Shown: piece after piece, positions 8,474-17,612 of the stretch
Position numbering within the stretch: the first letter of the stretch is position 1
Layout of the letters: each line of letters starts with the position of its first letter
Origin: Clostridia bacterium
Lineage (GTDB): Bacteria > Bacillota > Peptococcia > DRI-13 > UBA5745
Length of the DNA: 64,000 bases
Reading direction: 5' to 3'
Assembly: GCA_018436095.1 (NCBI GenBank)
Contig: JAHDMJ010000007.1
Coordinates: 205,823 to 269,822, forward strand
Translations under genes and position numbers: made by a program
Notes under the pieces: generated by a model
What the model was told of the DNA's origin: nothing
Seen by the model: only the letters and a program-made list of their open reading frames with translations
Databases searched by the model: none

Positions 8474-9910
8474 TTAAGCGTCCAGATGAATAGGCGCTTT
8501 TTCTTTGGAAATATATTCACCGGTTTCCGGATCCACATATTTAATACTTATCCCTGTATAGGCAAAAATCAGGGAGATTATAGGGCAGAGATAGCACAAG
8601 AAAACAAAAGGAATGTATTGACCGTAGGTTACGCCCAAGGTACCGGCAAAAAATACGGCGTTTGTATGCCAGGGCATCAAGGTGCCTCCCATAGTACTGG
8701 TATCTTCCATGGTCCGGGAAAGGATCTCAGGAGCAACTCCCTTTTCTCTGTATAAAGGAGCCATCAGTTTACCGGTAATAACCTGAGCCATAGACATGGT
8801 ACTGCCTACAGCGCTGGATAAATAGGACACGCCCATGGTTGCCCAGGTCAAACGGGGTAAGGTAGTTATCTTTTTTACCATTATCTTTAAGAAATTACCC
8901 AGAACACCCATCTTTTCCAGCATACCGCCCAGTCCCATGCCAAAAATCATAATATATACAACGTCCATCATGCTGCTGGCGCCGCCCCGGTTCAGCAGCC
9001 TCTCAATGAGAAAGATTTCGGACTTAATGCTAAACCCTTTGTGCATAGCGTTAATAACCTCTTTGATTCCGGCTCCCTGGGTAATCATGGCCAGAATACC
9101 GCCGAATATGGCGCCGATCAAAATCGTCGGCAGGGCCGGCATTCTAAACACTAGCAAAACAATGATAAGAATAACCGGCAACAGAGCAATGAAACCAATA
9201 TTGAAAATATCCTGAAGCCCTGCTAAATATTCTGTAATTACCGAGGGATCATAAGCGCTTGCAGAGTAACGCATACCCAAAACATAATACAAAACCATAC
9301 AAATAAGCCAGGCCGGGATGGTATTCCACATCATCGCGCCGATATGCTTGAATAATTCACCGCCGGCCATAGCCGGGCACAAGTTGGTGGTGTCGGAGAA
9401 GGGCGACATTTTATCACCGAATAAAGCGCCGGAAATTACAGCTCCGGCAATCAGCCCCGGGGGAAATCCCATACTCATGCCGATTCCCATCATGGCAAGA
9501 CCGGCAGAACCGGCGGAACCATAAGACGTACCGGTGGCCAGAGAAAGCAGGGAGCACAGGACCAAGGTGGCGGGCAAAAAGATTGCAGGGCTGATAATTT
9601 TCAGTCCATAATAAATAATGCTTGGAACGGTTCCCGAAAGTATCCATGTGCCAATTAATGCCCCTACGGCGACGACAATCAATACGGAGCCAAAGCCGTC
9701 CTTTATAGCCTCAACCGCATAATTTTGAAGAGTTTGCCACTTGATTTTACGAATTAATGAGTATAGAAAAAGTACAAACCAGCATAGCAACAAAGGGATA
9801 ACCAAAGATAAGCCCAGGCGCACGCAAACCACAATGATTGCGATGATTGCCAACATAATAGCAATAGAATCGGCAAAAGAAACCTGCATGCTATCAGTAT
9901 GATCCTTCAT
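8474..9910 (-). CDS. NhaC family Na+/H+ (or organic acid) antiporter
   Basis: A 478-residue inner-membrane protein with about eleven to twelve hydrophobic segments. It carries the NhaC signatures 'SLATGTSYGSAGSAGLAMMGIG' (about 124-145) and 'GDKMSPFSDTTNLCPAMAG' (about 165-185), and 'MEDTSTMGGTLMPWHTNAVF' near the C-terminus. NhaC homologues include Na+/H+ exchangers and the malate/Na+-lactate/H+ antiporter MleN, so an organic acid substrate is plausible here. It lies 36 bases downstream of a sigma-54 activator on the same strand and faces a dehydrogenase pair across that regulator. This context favours exchange of a hydroxy acid, but the substrate is inference. Confidence 0.9.
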   Translation of the reverse strand: MKDHTDSMQVSFADSIAIMLAIIAIIVVCVRLGLSLVIPLLLCWFVLFLYSLIRKIKWQTLQNYAVEAIKDGFGSVLIVVAVGALIGTWILSGTVPSIIYYGLKIISPAIFLPATLVLCSLLSLATGTSYGSAGSAGLAMMGIGMSMGFPPGLIAGAVISGALFGDKMSPFSDTTNLCPAMAGGELFKHIGAMMWNTIPAWLICMVLYYVLGMRYSASAYDPSVITEYLAGLQDIFNIGFIALLPVILIIVLLVFRMPALPTILIGAIFGGILAMITQGAGIKEVINAMHKGFSIKSEIFLIERLLNRGGASSMMDVVYIMIFGMGLGGMLEKMGVLGNFLKIMVKKITTLPRLTWATMGVSYLSSAVGSTMSMAQVITGKLMAPLYREKGVAPEILSRTMEDTSTMGGTLMPWHTNAVFFAGTLGVTYGQYIPFVFLCYLCPIISLIFAYTGISIKYVDPETGEYISKEKAPIHLDA

Positions 9911-9945
9911 AACGTCCTCCTTCGTTTTTTTTAAACTTTTCCAAC

Positions 9946-12072
9946 TTAAGATACACTAGCGGAGCTCCTTCCAGGTTTTTGATTGCGCAGATACTGTAAT
10001 CCGGATTCCGTCAGGCTGGTACCCCGGCCAACTACCGATTCCACCATTTTCAAGGCCTGCAGTCCATTGAGAATGCTTTTGATCCGGTAAGCCGTATATT
10101 CTCTGCCCCATTGGCGGCAGTATGCCTGCAAGTGCTGCTGACTAATCAGCCTGCCTTCTAAAGACAACTGATAAAGAGCCTCCAGAATAAAACGTCCCTC
10201 ACGGCTGACTATTTTTTCTTCCATAGCGCAGGTTAAAGGTTTATCCTCAAGAGGCATAAGATCGGGGATTTGCTTTTGATCGATTGCCGCAAGCTCCCCG
10301 AAAAGGCCCTGACTTTGGCGCATCATATACCCACGGATTTTATCCGTCAGTAAAGGTTTTTTTCCATGAAGAATATGGTTAGTCAGGTACTCGCAAAGAT
10401 TTTGCAGCTCTCTTACATTGCCGGGCCATTCGTAGCTTTGCAAAAGTTCATTAACTTCCTGGCTAATATTAACCATGGCACAATCATGCAGAGCCAGATG
10501 CTTCTTTAAAAAGAAGTGAAAAAGCAAAGGAATATCGGCTTTACGTTGCCTCAAGGCGGGAAGATGAACAAAAAGTACGTTCAGCCGGTAATATAAGTCG
10601 TTACGAAACCGTTTTTCTTTGATCAGTGCCGGCAAATCCTGATTGGTAGCGGCAATGATTCTGATATTGACATGAATAGGCTGGCGGCCGGCTACCCGGA
10701 GAATAGTTTTTTCCTGAATGACCCTCAAAAGCTTTTGCTGGATGGAGAGCGGAGCATCGCCGATCTCATCCAAAAATAAGGTGCCATTATGGGCCAGCTC
10801 AATAAGTCCGATCTTACCGTGGCGGCAGGCTCCGGTAAAAGCTCCCTCATCGTAGCCAAAAAGCTCGCTTTCCAGCAGCGACTCGCTGATGGCCCCGCAA
10901 TTAAAGGCTACAAAGGGGCCCCGGCAAAAAGGAGACTCGTTATGGATTGCCTGGGCCATGATTTCTTTGCCCGTACCGCTTTCACCGGTGATTAAAATAT
11001 TGGATAAGCTGTTTGCCATTTGCCGGGCGCTTTCGATTACCTGCTGCATGTTTTTATCTATGCATAAAATATCTTGAAAAGTGTGGTTGGTACTGTGGCC
11101 TTGAGCCTTCTGATACGTGCAGTAGTTCACATCTATTTTGCGAATCAAAGCAATATCTTTTAGAATCAAAAGCCTGACCTTTCTATTGCCGTCGTAAATT
11201 TTACGAACCTCCACCTGCAGCTCCCGGTTTTCCTGCTGCAGGAAGAATACTCCGTTTTCTTTCCCTTTAATTGCTTCGGTAAGCCAATCCGGCAGAGATT
11301 CTTTCAGCGGGTCCTTTTGCAGAACCTGCCGAACCATATCGTTACAAAAAGCGACTTTAAAGTTGGCTGCCCCTTTCCCCTGGTACTCCAAAACCAAAAC
11401 CCCGTCGTCAAAGCCTTCCACTATTGCTGCCAACTGGGCCTGCAATACACTGTTCTTGTACCTTTCACCATTTAAATTCATAATGGTTTGCACGCTGGTT
11501 TTTACATAGCGGCTGGTGATCAGCTCATCCACGATAATCCGCCCCGTAAAAAAATGCAGGATCTCCGCCACCGTCAACAGATTGATTTGACGGGTGCCGA
11601 TGTCGTAGACGTGAGGAATCCGTTCCAAGACGGGATCAAACTCCCCCAGCGTAATGGCATACCGAAATTCCCGGGAAAGAGGCTCATGAGGATTATAGGG
11701 GAAAAAATGATATTGATTAATGCCGAAAGTGGCAAGCTCCGTTATTACCTCCCGGGCATTTTCATAAATATTATTGACAACAAGAACATCGTTGCCTTCC
11801 GGTATTTCCATGAGTAAATGGATATAGGATAAGTCCAAATTCCGCTTAGCCACAAGGCAGGGGCAATCCGGCGCCAATAAGGGCCGGCAGCGGGCCTCAA
11901 TAAAACTGGTGGTGATCAGCACAAGATCATCCCGGAAGTTGCCGCCGGAGGGCATTTCTTCGTAGCAATAAGAGGTGATCCGAACCTGGTGGCCGATTAG
12001 ATCGGTAAGTTGCCTAAAAGCATCCTCCTTGGCTTTTGCGCTGATGGATATGGTGGTAATGGAGCCTAACAC
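9946..12072 (-). CDS. sigma-54-dependent transcriptional activator (AAA+)
   Basis: A 708-residue regulator. Residues 1-200 form an N-terminal sensory region resembling the PrpR N-terminal receptor fold ('ISAKAKEDAFRQLTDLIG', 'FGINQYHFFPYNP'). A PAS-like segment lies at about 210-310 (EGFDDGVLVLEYQG). The AAA+ core has Walker A GESGTGKE (363-370), the sigma-54 contact loop GAFTGA (410-415), Walker B LFLDEIGD (432-439) and GNVREL (551-556). The C-terminal 90 residues look like a winged helix (RISQQ-type, 'YRIKSILNGLQALKMVESVVGRG') rather than the usual Fis-type HTH. It probably activates the divergent -24/-12 promoter at 12367 and perhaps its own operon with nhaC. Confidence 0.93.
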   Translation of the reverse strand: MLGSITTISISAKAKEDAFRQLTDLIGHQVRITSYCYEEMPSGGNFRDDLVLITTSFIEARCRPLLAPDCPCLVAKRNLDLSYIHLLMEIPEGNDVLVVNNIYENAREVITELATFGINQYHFFPYNPHEPLSREFRYAITLGEFDPVLERIPHVYDIGTRQINLLTVAEILHFFTGRIIVDELITSRYVKTSVQTIMNLNGERYKNSVLQAQLAAIVEGFDDGVLVLEYQGKGAANFKVAFCNDMVRQVLQKDPLKESLPDWLTEAIKGKENGVFFLQQENRELQVEVRKIYDGNRKVRLLILKDIALIRKIDVNYCTYQKAQGHSTNHTFQDILCIDKNMQQVIESARQMANSLSNILITGESGTGKEIMAQAIHNESPFCRGPFVAFNCGAISESLLESELFGYDEGAFTGACRHGKIGLIELAHNGTLFLDEIGDAPLSIQQKLLRVIQEKTILRVAGRQPIHVNIRIIAATNQDLPALIKEKRFRNDLYYRLNVLFVHLPALRQRKADIPLLFHFFLKKHLALHDCAMVNISQEVNELLQSYEWPGNVRELQNLCEYLTNHILHGKKPLLTDKIRGYMMRQSQGLFGELAAIDQKQIPDLMPLEDKPLTCAMEEKIVSREGRFILEALYQLSLEGRLISQQHLQAYCRQWGREYTAYRIKSILNGLQALKMVESVVGRGTSLTESGLQYLRNQKPGRSSASVS

Positions 12073-12200
12073 AAAATCTCCTCCTATGGCGACATTGATG
12101 GCTCTGCCTTAACTTAATTAGCAATAATCGTGCCAAAATCAAGAGAGGCCAAGTGACGAGGTTTCCGGGAAATCAATACCGGCATTCACTTTAAAATAGC

Positions 12201-12241
12201 TTCAATTTCGCCTAAATTTATTTTCAATTTGCCTAATTTAT
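12201..12241. promoter_or_regulatory. direct repeat, probable upstream activator site
   Basis: Two copies of TTCAATTTSGCCTAA(A)TTTA (12201-12220 and 12223-12241) lie 22 bp apart, two helical turns, on one DNA face. They sit about 130-165 bp upstream of the sigma-54 promoter, the usual distance for enhancer-type activator sites, and close to the activator's own start. The assignment is inference from position and repetition. Confidence 0.6.
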
Positions 12242-12274
12242 ATTATGAATTTTTGTCTATCTCAAGACATAAAT

Positions 12275-12306
12275 AAAAAGCTCTGATCAATCAATCAGAG
12301 CTTTTT
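12275..12306. terminator. palindromic terminator-like hairpin
   Basis: AAAAAGCTCTGAT pairs perfectly with ATCAGAGCTTTTT across a short loop, flanked by A and T runs so that it could work in both directions. It lies between the activator's start and the sigma-54 promoter. There it may insulate the sigma-54 operon from transcripts starting upstream. Confidence 0.65.
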
Positions 12307-12366
12307 GCCTGACCGGATAATGGTTGGAGAAAAAGACGACGGGTATTTTTCGGCCGCCCAAAATGG

Positions 12367-12383
12367 TGGCACGATATTTGCAT
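12367..12383 (+). promoter_or_regulatory. sigma-54 (-24/-12) promoter
   Basis: TGGCAC-N5-TTGCAT matches the sigma-54 consensus at essentially every position (GG at -24, GC at -12). It lies 43 bases upstream of the dehydrogenase start, next to a gene for an activator with an intact GAFTGA loop. This makes activator-dependent control of the dehydrogenase pair very likely. Confidence 0.88.
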
Positions 12384-12425
12384 TTAACACGGGCGAGAGA
12401 AATATGTGGCAAGGAGGCAGGCGGG

Positions 12426-13229
12426 TTGGGCAAGGAAATGAAAGGAAAAGTGGTAGCAATCACCGGCGGCGGTTCCGGCATCGGCAAAGCAATGGCCTTA
12501 GAATATGCTGCTGCCGGAGCTGATTTGGCTATCTGCGGCAGGACCGGGGAGAAACTGCGGCTGTCAGCAGAGCAAATCAAAGCCCTGGGCGTCAGAACAT
12601 ATTGGCAAACCGTAAATGTGGCTAATATTAAAGAAATAAATAGCTTTGCGCAAAATATTATTAAAAATTTGGGTTCTCTTGACGTCTGGGTAAATAATGC
12701 CGGTATAGACACGCCGGGGCTGGTAGGCTGGCAAAGTGTTACCGAAGAACTTTGGGATGAGATGATGGCCATCGACCTTAAAGCCGTTTTCTTTGGCTGT
12801 CAGGCGGCGGCAAAGGAAATGAGCCATAAAGGGGGCGTCATCATTAATATATCTTCTTTTGCTTCTCAAATCCCCACTGCCGGCCGGGCAGTTTATTCCT
12901 GCGCCAAGGCGGCTGTCAATAATCTAACGAAAACCCTGGCGGGGGAAATGGCTCCTTACGGCATCCGGGTTTTATCTATTATTCCCGGCTATATCAAAAC
13001 AGAAATGACCTCCGAAGGAATAAAAACACGATACGAAGAACTGGTAAGCGCCATTGCCGCCGGCAGGCTGGGCGAAGCGGAAGACTTGACAAAAACGGCG
13101 GTTTTTCTCTCCGGGGAGGGGGCTTCTTACATTACCGGCGTTAATATTGAGATCAGCGGCGGCAAATTTTCAGTTCAAAATCCTCTTTGGAGCTGGCAGC
13201 AGAAAGAAAAATATTTAAGATCTAATTAA
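12426..13229 (+). CDS. short-chain dehydrogenase/reductase (SDR)
   Basis: A 267-residue NAD(P)-dependent oxidoreductase with the classical SDR motifs: TGGGSGIGK (residues 13-21), the NNAG motif, a Ser in 'INISSFASQ', and catalytic YSCAK (Tyr-X3-Lys). Members oxidise or reduce hydroxyl/keto groups of sugars, polyols and hydroxy acids. The start chosen is TTG at 12426, eight bases after AAGGAGG; the ATG at 12438 is too far from that site. It is the first gene after the sigma-54 promoter and its stop is followed by a 2-hydroxyacid dehydrogenase, suggesting a two-step oxidation or epimerisation of one substrate. The substrate is unknown. Confidence 0.88.
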   Translation: MGKEMKGKVVAITGGGSGIGKAMALEYAAAGADLAICGRTGEKLRLSAEQIKALGVRTYWQTVNVANIKEINSFAQNIIKNLGSLDVWVNNAGIDTPGLVGWQSVTEELWDEMMAIDLKAVFFGCQAAAKEMSHKGGVIINISSFASQIPTAGRAVYSCAKAAVNNLTKTLAGEMAPYGIRVLSIIPGYIKTEMTSEGIKTRYEELVSAIAAGRLGEAEDLTKTAVFLSGEGASYITGVNIEISGGKFSVQNPLWSWQQKEKYLRSN

Positions 13230-13255
13230 TGCTTGCGTCGAAAGGAGACAGGATA

Positions 13256-14236
13256 ATGGCAGAAAAAATAAAGGTTTTGCTGACGGAGCCAATCAGGCCT
13301 GCGGGTATGGCATATCTGACGAAAGAGGCGGAGGTTGTTATCGCTCCTGATCCCTCTGCGGCAAGCGCCGCTGCTTTGGCATACGATTGCCAGGCTATTA
13401 TCAGCCGCAATACCAAGGTGGATAAGCAGATTTTTTCCCGTTCACCAAAGCTTAAAGTAGTGGCCTCCCATGGTGTGGGTACAGATCACATCGACGTACA
13501 GGAGGCTACCCAGCGGGGTATCTGCGTGGTAAACACCCCCGGCGCTAACGCCGAATCCGTAGCTGAGCTGACAGCCGGCTTTATGCTGATGCTGAGCAGA
13601 AAAATACGGGATGCAGACCTGGCCCTGCGGTTAGAACGGGACTACTATTCCCGCAATCAATGGATCGGCAAAGATTTGTACGGCAAATCAGTGTTCATCG
13701 TAGGAATGGGCGCCATCGGCCGAAAGCTGGCCAGAATCTGCAAATTGGGTTTTGGTATGGAGGCCTTCGGCTATGATCCTTTTTTGAATAAAGATCAGAT
13801 GGCTCAGACAGGCGTAATAAAAGCGGAAACTTTAGAAGAGGGTTTGGCCCTGGCCGATTTCGTATCTTTAAATTGTCCTTATACCGATGACATGTATCAT
13901 ATGATAGATAGCCGCCGTTTGGCATTGATGAAAAAAACAGCCTGCCTGATTAATTGTGCCCGGGGTCCTTTGGTAGACGAGAAAGCGCTGATTGCGGCAC
14001 TCAGCGATGGCGCCATCGCCGGAGCGGCAGTGGACGTTTTTGAAAAAGAACCACCCAATCGGGATAATCCTTTGTTTGATTGCCCCAACCTCATCGCTAC
14101 GCCCCATATTGGCGCTAATGCCGAAGACAGTATAGACAATATGTCTTTATACTCTTCTATGGATGTTATTGCCGTAATCAGAAAAGAGTACGATAAAGCC
14201 CGTATTGTTAATCCTCAGGCTATTTCTATAGAATAA
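13256..14236 (+). CDS. D-isomer-specific 2-hydroxyacid dehydrogenase
   Basis: A 326-residue member of the phosphoglycerate dehydrogenase-like family. The Rossmann motif is VGMGAIGRKLARICKLGFG, the catalytic Arg lies in NCARGPLVDEKAL, and the catalytic His in TPHIGAN; the C-terminal ACT domain of true SerA is absent. It should interconvert a 2-hydroxy acid and a 2-keto acid using NAD(P)H. AAAGGAGA before the ATG at 13256 fixes the start; an overlapping start at 13229 is less likely. It is cotranscribed with the SDR from the sigma-54 promoter. It is not the enzyme of serine synthesis on present evidence. Confidence 0.88.
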   Translation: MAEKIKVLLTEPIRPAGMAYLTKEAEVVIAPDPSAASAAALAYDCQAIISRNTKVDKQIFSRSPKLKVVASHGVGTDHIDVQEATQRGICVVNTPGANAESVAELTAGFMLMLSRKIRDADLALRLERDYYSRNQWIGKDLYGKSVFIVGMGAIGRKLARICKLGFGMEAFGYDPFLNKDQMAQTGVIKAETLEEGLALADFVSLNCPYTDDMYHMIDSRRLALMKKTACLINCARGPLVDEKALIAALSDGAIAGAAVDVFEKEPPNRDNPLFDCPNLIATPHIGANAEDSIDNMSLYSSMDVIAVIRKEYDKARIVNPQAISIE

Positions 14237-14261
14237 TAATATTGCTTAATGGATTTCCGCC

Positions 14262-14335
14262 AAAAAATGCGCTCTCCACACCGTTTGCAGTATACTGTAC
14301 TGCCGGCTTGAAGAGCGCACTTTGTTTGTTCTTAT
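14262..14335. terminator. bidirectional terminator
   Basis: TGCGCTCT pairs with AGAGCGCA, with an inner GCAGTA/TACTGC stem. An A run precedes the stem, giving a T run on the minus strand, and T-rich sequence follows it. It lies between the convergent 2-hydroxyacid dehydrogenase and ilv genes and can end both. Confidence 0.75.
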
Positions 14336-14339
14336 GGCT

Positions 14340-16010
14340 TTATAGGTTTTCTTCTATCCCTTCCATCTGGCTCAGGCAATTGCCGCCTAAAACCATAGGC
14401 AAGACGTTTTCCTCATAGGCCACCCGGGCTTCCAGTACGGCCATGCCGGGATCGGCCAGGAAATCAGCCAGAGCCTGGCTCAAGTCCTCTTCCCGGGTAA
14501 CCAGGTAATGACTGCCGCCATAAGCTTTCATCAGGCAGCCGAAATCCGGATTGTCCGTAAATTGAACGGCAGCGTACCGCTGGCCGCAGTAAAAGTCTTG
14601 CAACTGTTTAACCATTCCTAAGTAGGAATTGTTCAGCAAGAGAATCTTAATGGGCAGTTTTTGCTCTTTGGCAGTGCCCAGCTCCGGCAATCCCATCTGG
14701 AAGCTGCCGTCGCCGGTGACGGCTACCACCAAATCCTTGGGGCAAGCCATCTGAGCGCCGATAGCCGCAGGAATTCCATAACCCATGGCTCCCAGGCCGC
14801 CGGAGGAAATGAAGCCTCGAGGCCGCCGGTGGGACAGCCGCTGGGCCGCCCAAAGCTGGTGCTGGCCCACATCGGTGGTCACAATAGCCTGAGCCGGCAA
14901 AACCTTAGCCAGAGACTCCATGACGGTGATGGGCGACAGCCCTTCCGCCCGGCAGGCCGGCGCCTTCACGGCCTTAAGCTGGGCTATCTCCGCCAGCCAC
15001 TCCTGATGCTGAACCGGCTCCAGTTTTTCTAAAATCTGATTGAGAACGATTTTTAAATCCCCCACCAAAGGTATATCCACCCGGAGATTTTTGCCGATTT
15101 CCGCCGGATCTACGTCGATGTGAATGATTTTGGCATTGGGAGCAAAACCTTCCACATCGCAGCTCAAGCGGTCGCTGAACCGGGTACCCAGGCCAACCAG
15201 CAAATCCGCCCTTTGAATAGCCAGATTAGCCGCCGGCAAACCGTGAACTCCTGCCAAGCCCAAGGCCAAAGGATGATCGAGAGAAATACTGCTCAGGCCC
15301 ATCAGCGTATTGGCCACAGGAGTCTGCTGGCTTTCCGCCAACTGCCGCAGCTCATCCCAGCTTTCCGAGCCTAAGATACCACCGCCGGCCAGGATCAGCG
15401 GTCTTTTGGCTTCCGCCAATAGCCGTATCACCTGCTTGATCTGGCCCGTATGGCCTTTCAAGTTTGGCTTGTAGCCCCGGAGATCTATGGAAGCCACTTC
15501 TTTGATTTTTGAAGAGGCCTTAGCCACATCCCTGGGAAAATCCAACACCACCGGCCCCGGCCGGCCGGCGGAGGCAACATAAAAAGCCTCTTTGACCGTC
15601 TGGGCCACAGCATTAACATCTTTAATCAGGTAGTTATGCTTGGTAATGGGATCGGTGATACCGGTGACGTCTACCTCCTGAAAGGCATCTGTTCCCACCA
15701 TGCTGGTGGCTACCTGACCGGTGATCGCAATCAGCGGGATAGAGTCCATGCTGGCGGCGGCGATGCCAGTGACTAAGTTTGTAGCACCGGGGCCGGAGGT
15801 CACCAGGCAAACGCCGGGCTTACCGGTTATTCTGGCATAGCCGCTTGCTTCATGGGCTGCTCCCTGCTCATGGCGCACCAATACCGTCTTGATAGAAGAC
15901 TTTTTCAGATAGTCCAATATCTCCAAATTGGCGCCGCCGGGGTAGCTGAACACCATTTCTACATTTTCTCTTTCCAATGCTTTTACCAAAATTTCTGCTC
16001 CGGTATGCAC
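14340..16010 (-). CDS. ilvB: acetolactate synthase large subunit (second copy)
   Basis: A 556-residue ThDP enzyme that joins two pyruvates, or pyruvate and 2-ketobutyrate, in valine/isoleucine synthesis. The catalytic Glu lies in VRHEQGAAHEASGYAR and the ThDP/Mg site is GDGSFQMG...NN. GTG at 16010 with AAGGA nine bases upstream gives the normal family start (HTGAEILVKALE); the ATG at 16037 has no good site. It is the last gene of the ilvD-ilvB-ilvH-ilvC operon and a clear paralogue of the copy at 17578, but has no small-subunit gene of its own. It could share IlvH or act as an unregulated or different ThDP enzyme; the motifs favour acetolactate synthase. Confidence 0.9.
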   Translation of the reverse strand: MHTGAEILVKALERENVEMVFSYPGGANLEILDYLKKSSIKTVLVRHEQGAAHEASGYARITGKPGVCLVTSGPGATNLVTGIAAASMDSIPLIAITGQVATSMVGTDAFQEVDVTGITDPITKHNYLIKDVNAVAQTVKEAFYVASAGRPGPVVLDFPRDVAKASSKIKEVASIDLRGYKPNLKGHTGQIKQVIRLLAEAKRPLILAGGGILGSESWDELRQLAESQQTPVANTLMGLSSISLDHPLALGLAGVHGLPAANLAIQRADLLVGLGTRFSDRLSCDVEGFAPNAKIIHIDVDPAEIGKNLRVDIPLVGDLKIVLNQILEKLEPVQHQEWLAEIAQLKAVKAPACRAEGLSPITVMESLAKVLPAQAIVTTDVGQHQLWAAQRLSHRRPRGFISSGGLGAMGYGIPAAIGAQMACPKDLVVAVTGDGSFQMGLPELGTAKEQKLPIKILLLNNSYLGMVKQLQDFYCGQRYAAVQFTDNPDFGCLMKAYGGSHYLVTREEDLSQALADFLADPGMAVLEARVAYEENVLPMVLGGNCLSQMEGIEENL

Positions 16011-16049
16011 ACCATCACCCGTCCTTATATATCGCATTTGAGCGGCTGC

Positions 16050-17057
16050 TTAAGCCAGCCCTTTTTTGTTTTTCAGCCAAGGCATATGAGCCCGCAGCTC
16101 TTTGCCCACTTGCTCGATCTGATGCTCTTCGCCCATGCGGCGCAAGCTGTTGAGCCTGGGCCGGCCGGCCTGGTTTTCCAGAATCCATTCTTTGGCGAAG
16201 GTGCCGTCCTGAATATCTCTCAGCACGCCTTTCAGCTCTTTCTTTACCGCATCATTGATCAGCCTGGGCCCGGTGATCAAGTCGCCAAACTCAGCAGTGT
16301 CGCTGATGGAGTAGCGCATACCGGAAATACCGTGCTCATAAATCAGATCAGCAATCAGTTTTACTTCATGGAGGCACTCAAAATAAGCGCTTTCCGGCTG
16401 GTAACCGGCTTCCACCAGCGTCTCAAAGGCAGCGGTGATCAAAGCAGTCATACCGCCGCACAAAATGGTCTGTTCGCCAAAGAGGTCTGTTTCTGTCTCT
16501 TCTTTGAAGGTGGTCATCAAAACGCCGGCTTTCGTGGAGCCGATGCCTTTGGCATAAGCCAGACCGATCTGCAAGGCCTTGCCGGAAGGATCTTGATATA
16601 CCGCTACCAAAGCGGGCATGCCGACGCCTTCCACATAAACCCGGCGCAGCATATGGCCGGGGCCTTTGGGAGCCACCATGATGACATTGACATTTTCCGG
16701 GGCAATGATCTGTTTGAAATGAATGGAGAAACCGTGAGAGAACATGATGGTATCGCCGGCTTCCAGATTGGGGGCGATATCTTTTTCGTAGATCTCCTTC
16801 TGCTTTTCGTCAGGAGTCAGTATCTGAATGACCTGGGCCTTTTTGGAGGCCTCGGCGGGCTCATATACTTCAAAACCATCGGCTTTGGCCACTTCCCAGC
16901 GCTTGCTGTCCCGGCGCAATCCGACGATAACATTTAAACCGCTGTCCTTCAGGTTCTGAGCCTGGGCATGGCCCTGGCTGCCGTAACCGATTACCGCTAC
17001 CGTCTTACCCTCCAGATAACTGAGATCCGCATCCTGATCATAAAACATTTTTACCAT
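16050..17057 (-). CDS. ilvC: ketol-acid reductoisomerase, class I
   Basis: A 335-residue enzyme catalysing the Mg-dependent alkyl shift and NAD(P)H reduction of acetolactate to dihydroxyisovalerate. The nucleotide motif [17 protein letters not shown] lies near residue 24. The beta2-alphaB specificity loop is [12 protein letters not shown], whose Arg/Ser pattern suggests NADPH. C-terminal metal ligands lie in '[10 protein letters not shown]' and '[11 protein letters not shown]'. Length fits class I. It lies between ilvH and the second ilvB on one strand with small gaps. Confidence 0.97.
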   Translation of the reverse strand: MVKMFYDQDADLSYLEGKTVAVIGYGSQGHAQAQNLKDSGLNVIVGLRRDSKRWEVAKADGFEVYEPAEASKKAQVIQILTPDEKQKEIYEKDIAPNLEAGDTIMFSHGFSIHFKQIIAPENVNVIMVAPKGPGHMLRRVYVEGVGMPALVAVYQDPSGKALQIGLAYAKGIGSTKAGVLMTTFKEETETDLFGEQTILCGGMTALITAAFETLVEAGYQPESAYFECLHEVKLIADLIYEHGISGMRYSISDTAEFGDLITGPRLINDAVKKELKGVLRDIQDGTFAKEWILENQAGRPRLNSLRRMGEEHQIEQVGKELRAHMPWLKNKKGLA

Positions 17058-17120
17058 TTTTCCATACTTCCTTTCTTACTCTATGTGTTTATTTATTACT
17101 TTGTTCGATAACCCTTGCCG

Positions 17121-17612
17121 TCATTTGCCCTTATTCCGCTCGCCCCGCACCATGGCTACTTTACCGGTGCGCACCAGCTCCATAATGCCAAAGGGCCACA
17201 GGGAACGGATAATTGCCTGCATCTTTGCTTCGTCACCGGTGGCTTCCACAATCAGAGATTTGCGGCCGATATCTACAACCCGGCAGCGGAAAACCTCGGT
17301 GATCTGCAGTACCTCCTGACGGGTGCTCTGGTCTGCCGATACCCGGATCAGGCAAAGCTGCCGCTCCACTGTCTCCTCGTTGGTGATGTCATTGACCTTA
17401 ATAACATCCACCTGCTTATTTAGCTGCTTACCCACCTGCTCCAGAACCCGGTTGTCCCCTTCCACCACAATGGTCATCCGCGAAGTGGAACTATCCTCGG
17501 TCTCACTGACCACCAGGCTTTCGATGTTGAAGCCCCGGCGGGAAAACAGGCCTGCTACTTTTGACAAAACACCCGGACTATTTTCGACTAAAACTGCGAA
17601 GGTGTGTTTCAC
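17121..17612 (-). CDS. ilvH: acetolactate synthase small (regulatory) subunit
   Basis: A 163-residue regulatory subunit. The N-terminal ACT domain (about 1-75) has 'VLVENSPGVLSKVAGLFSRR' and 'GFNIESLVVSETED', where valine binds in homologues. The C-terminal domain (about 80-160) includes 'LIRVSADQSTRQEVLQI'. It activates the large subunit and confers feedback inhibition. Its start overlaps the end of the ilvB copy at 17578 by 35 bases, so the pair is translationally coupled and that copy is its natural partner. Confidence 0.96.
   Translation of the reverse strand: MKHTFAVLVENSPGVLSKVAGLFSRRGFNIESLVVSETEDSSTSRMTIVVEGDNRVLEQVGKQLNKQVDVIKVNDITNEETVERQLCLIRVSADQSTRQEVLQITEVFRCRVVDIGRKSLIVEATGDEAKMQAIIRSLWPFGIMELVRTGKVAMVRGERNKGK

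Noticed and set aside
13256..14236. Annotation as the serine-biosynthesis phosphoglycerate dehydrogenase SerA
   Set aside because: No C-terminal ACT domain, and the gene belongs to a sigma-54-controlled catabolic unit rather than a serine operon.
15852..16937. 361-codon plus-strand open frame across ilvB and ilvC
   Set aside because: It is antisense to two clearly identified enzymes; the long open frame is a by-product of their codon bias.
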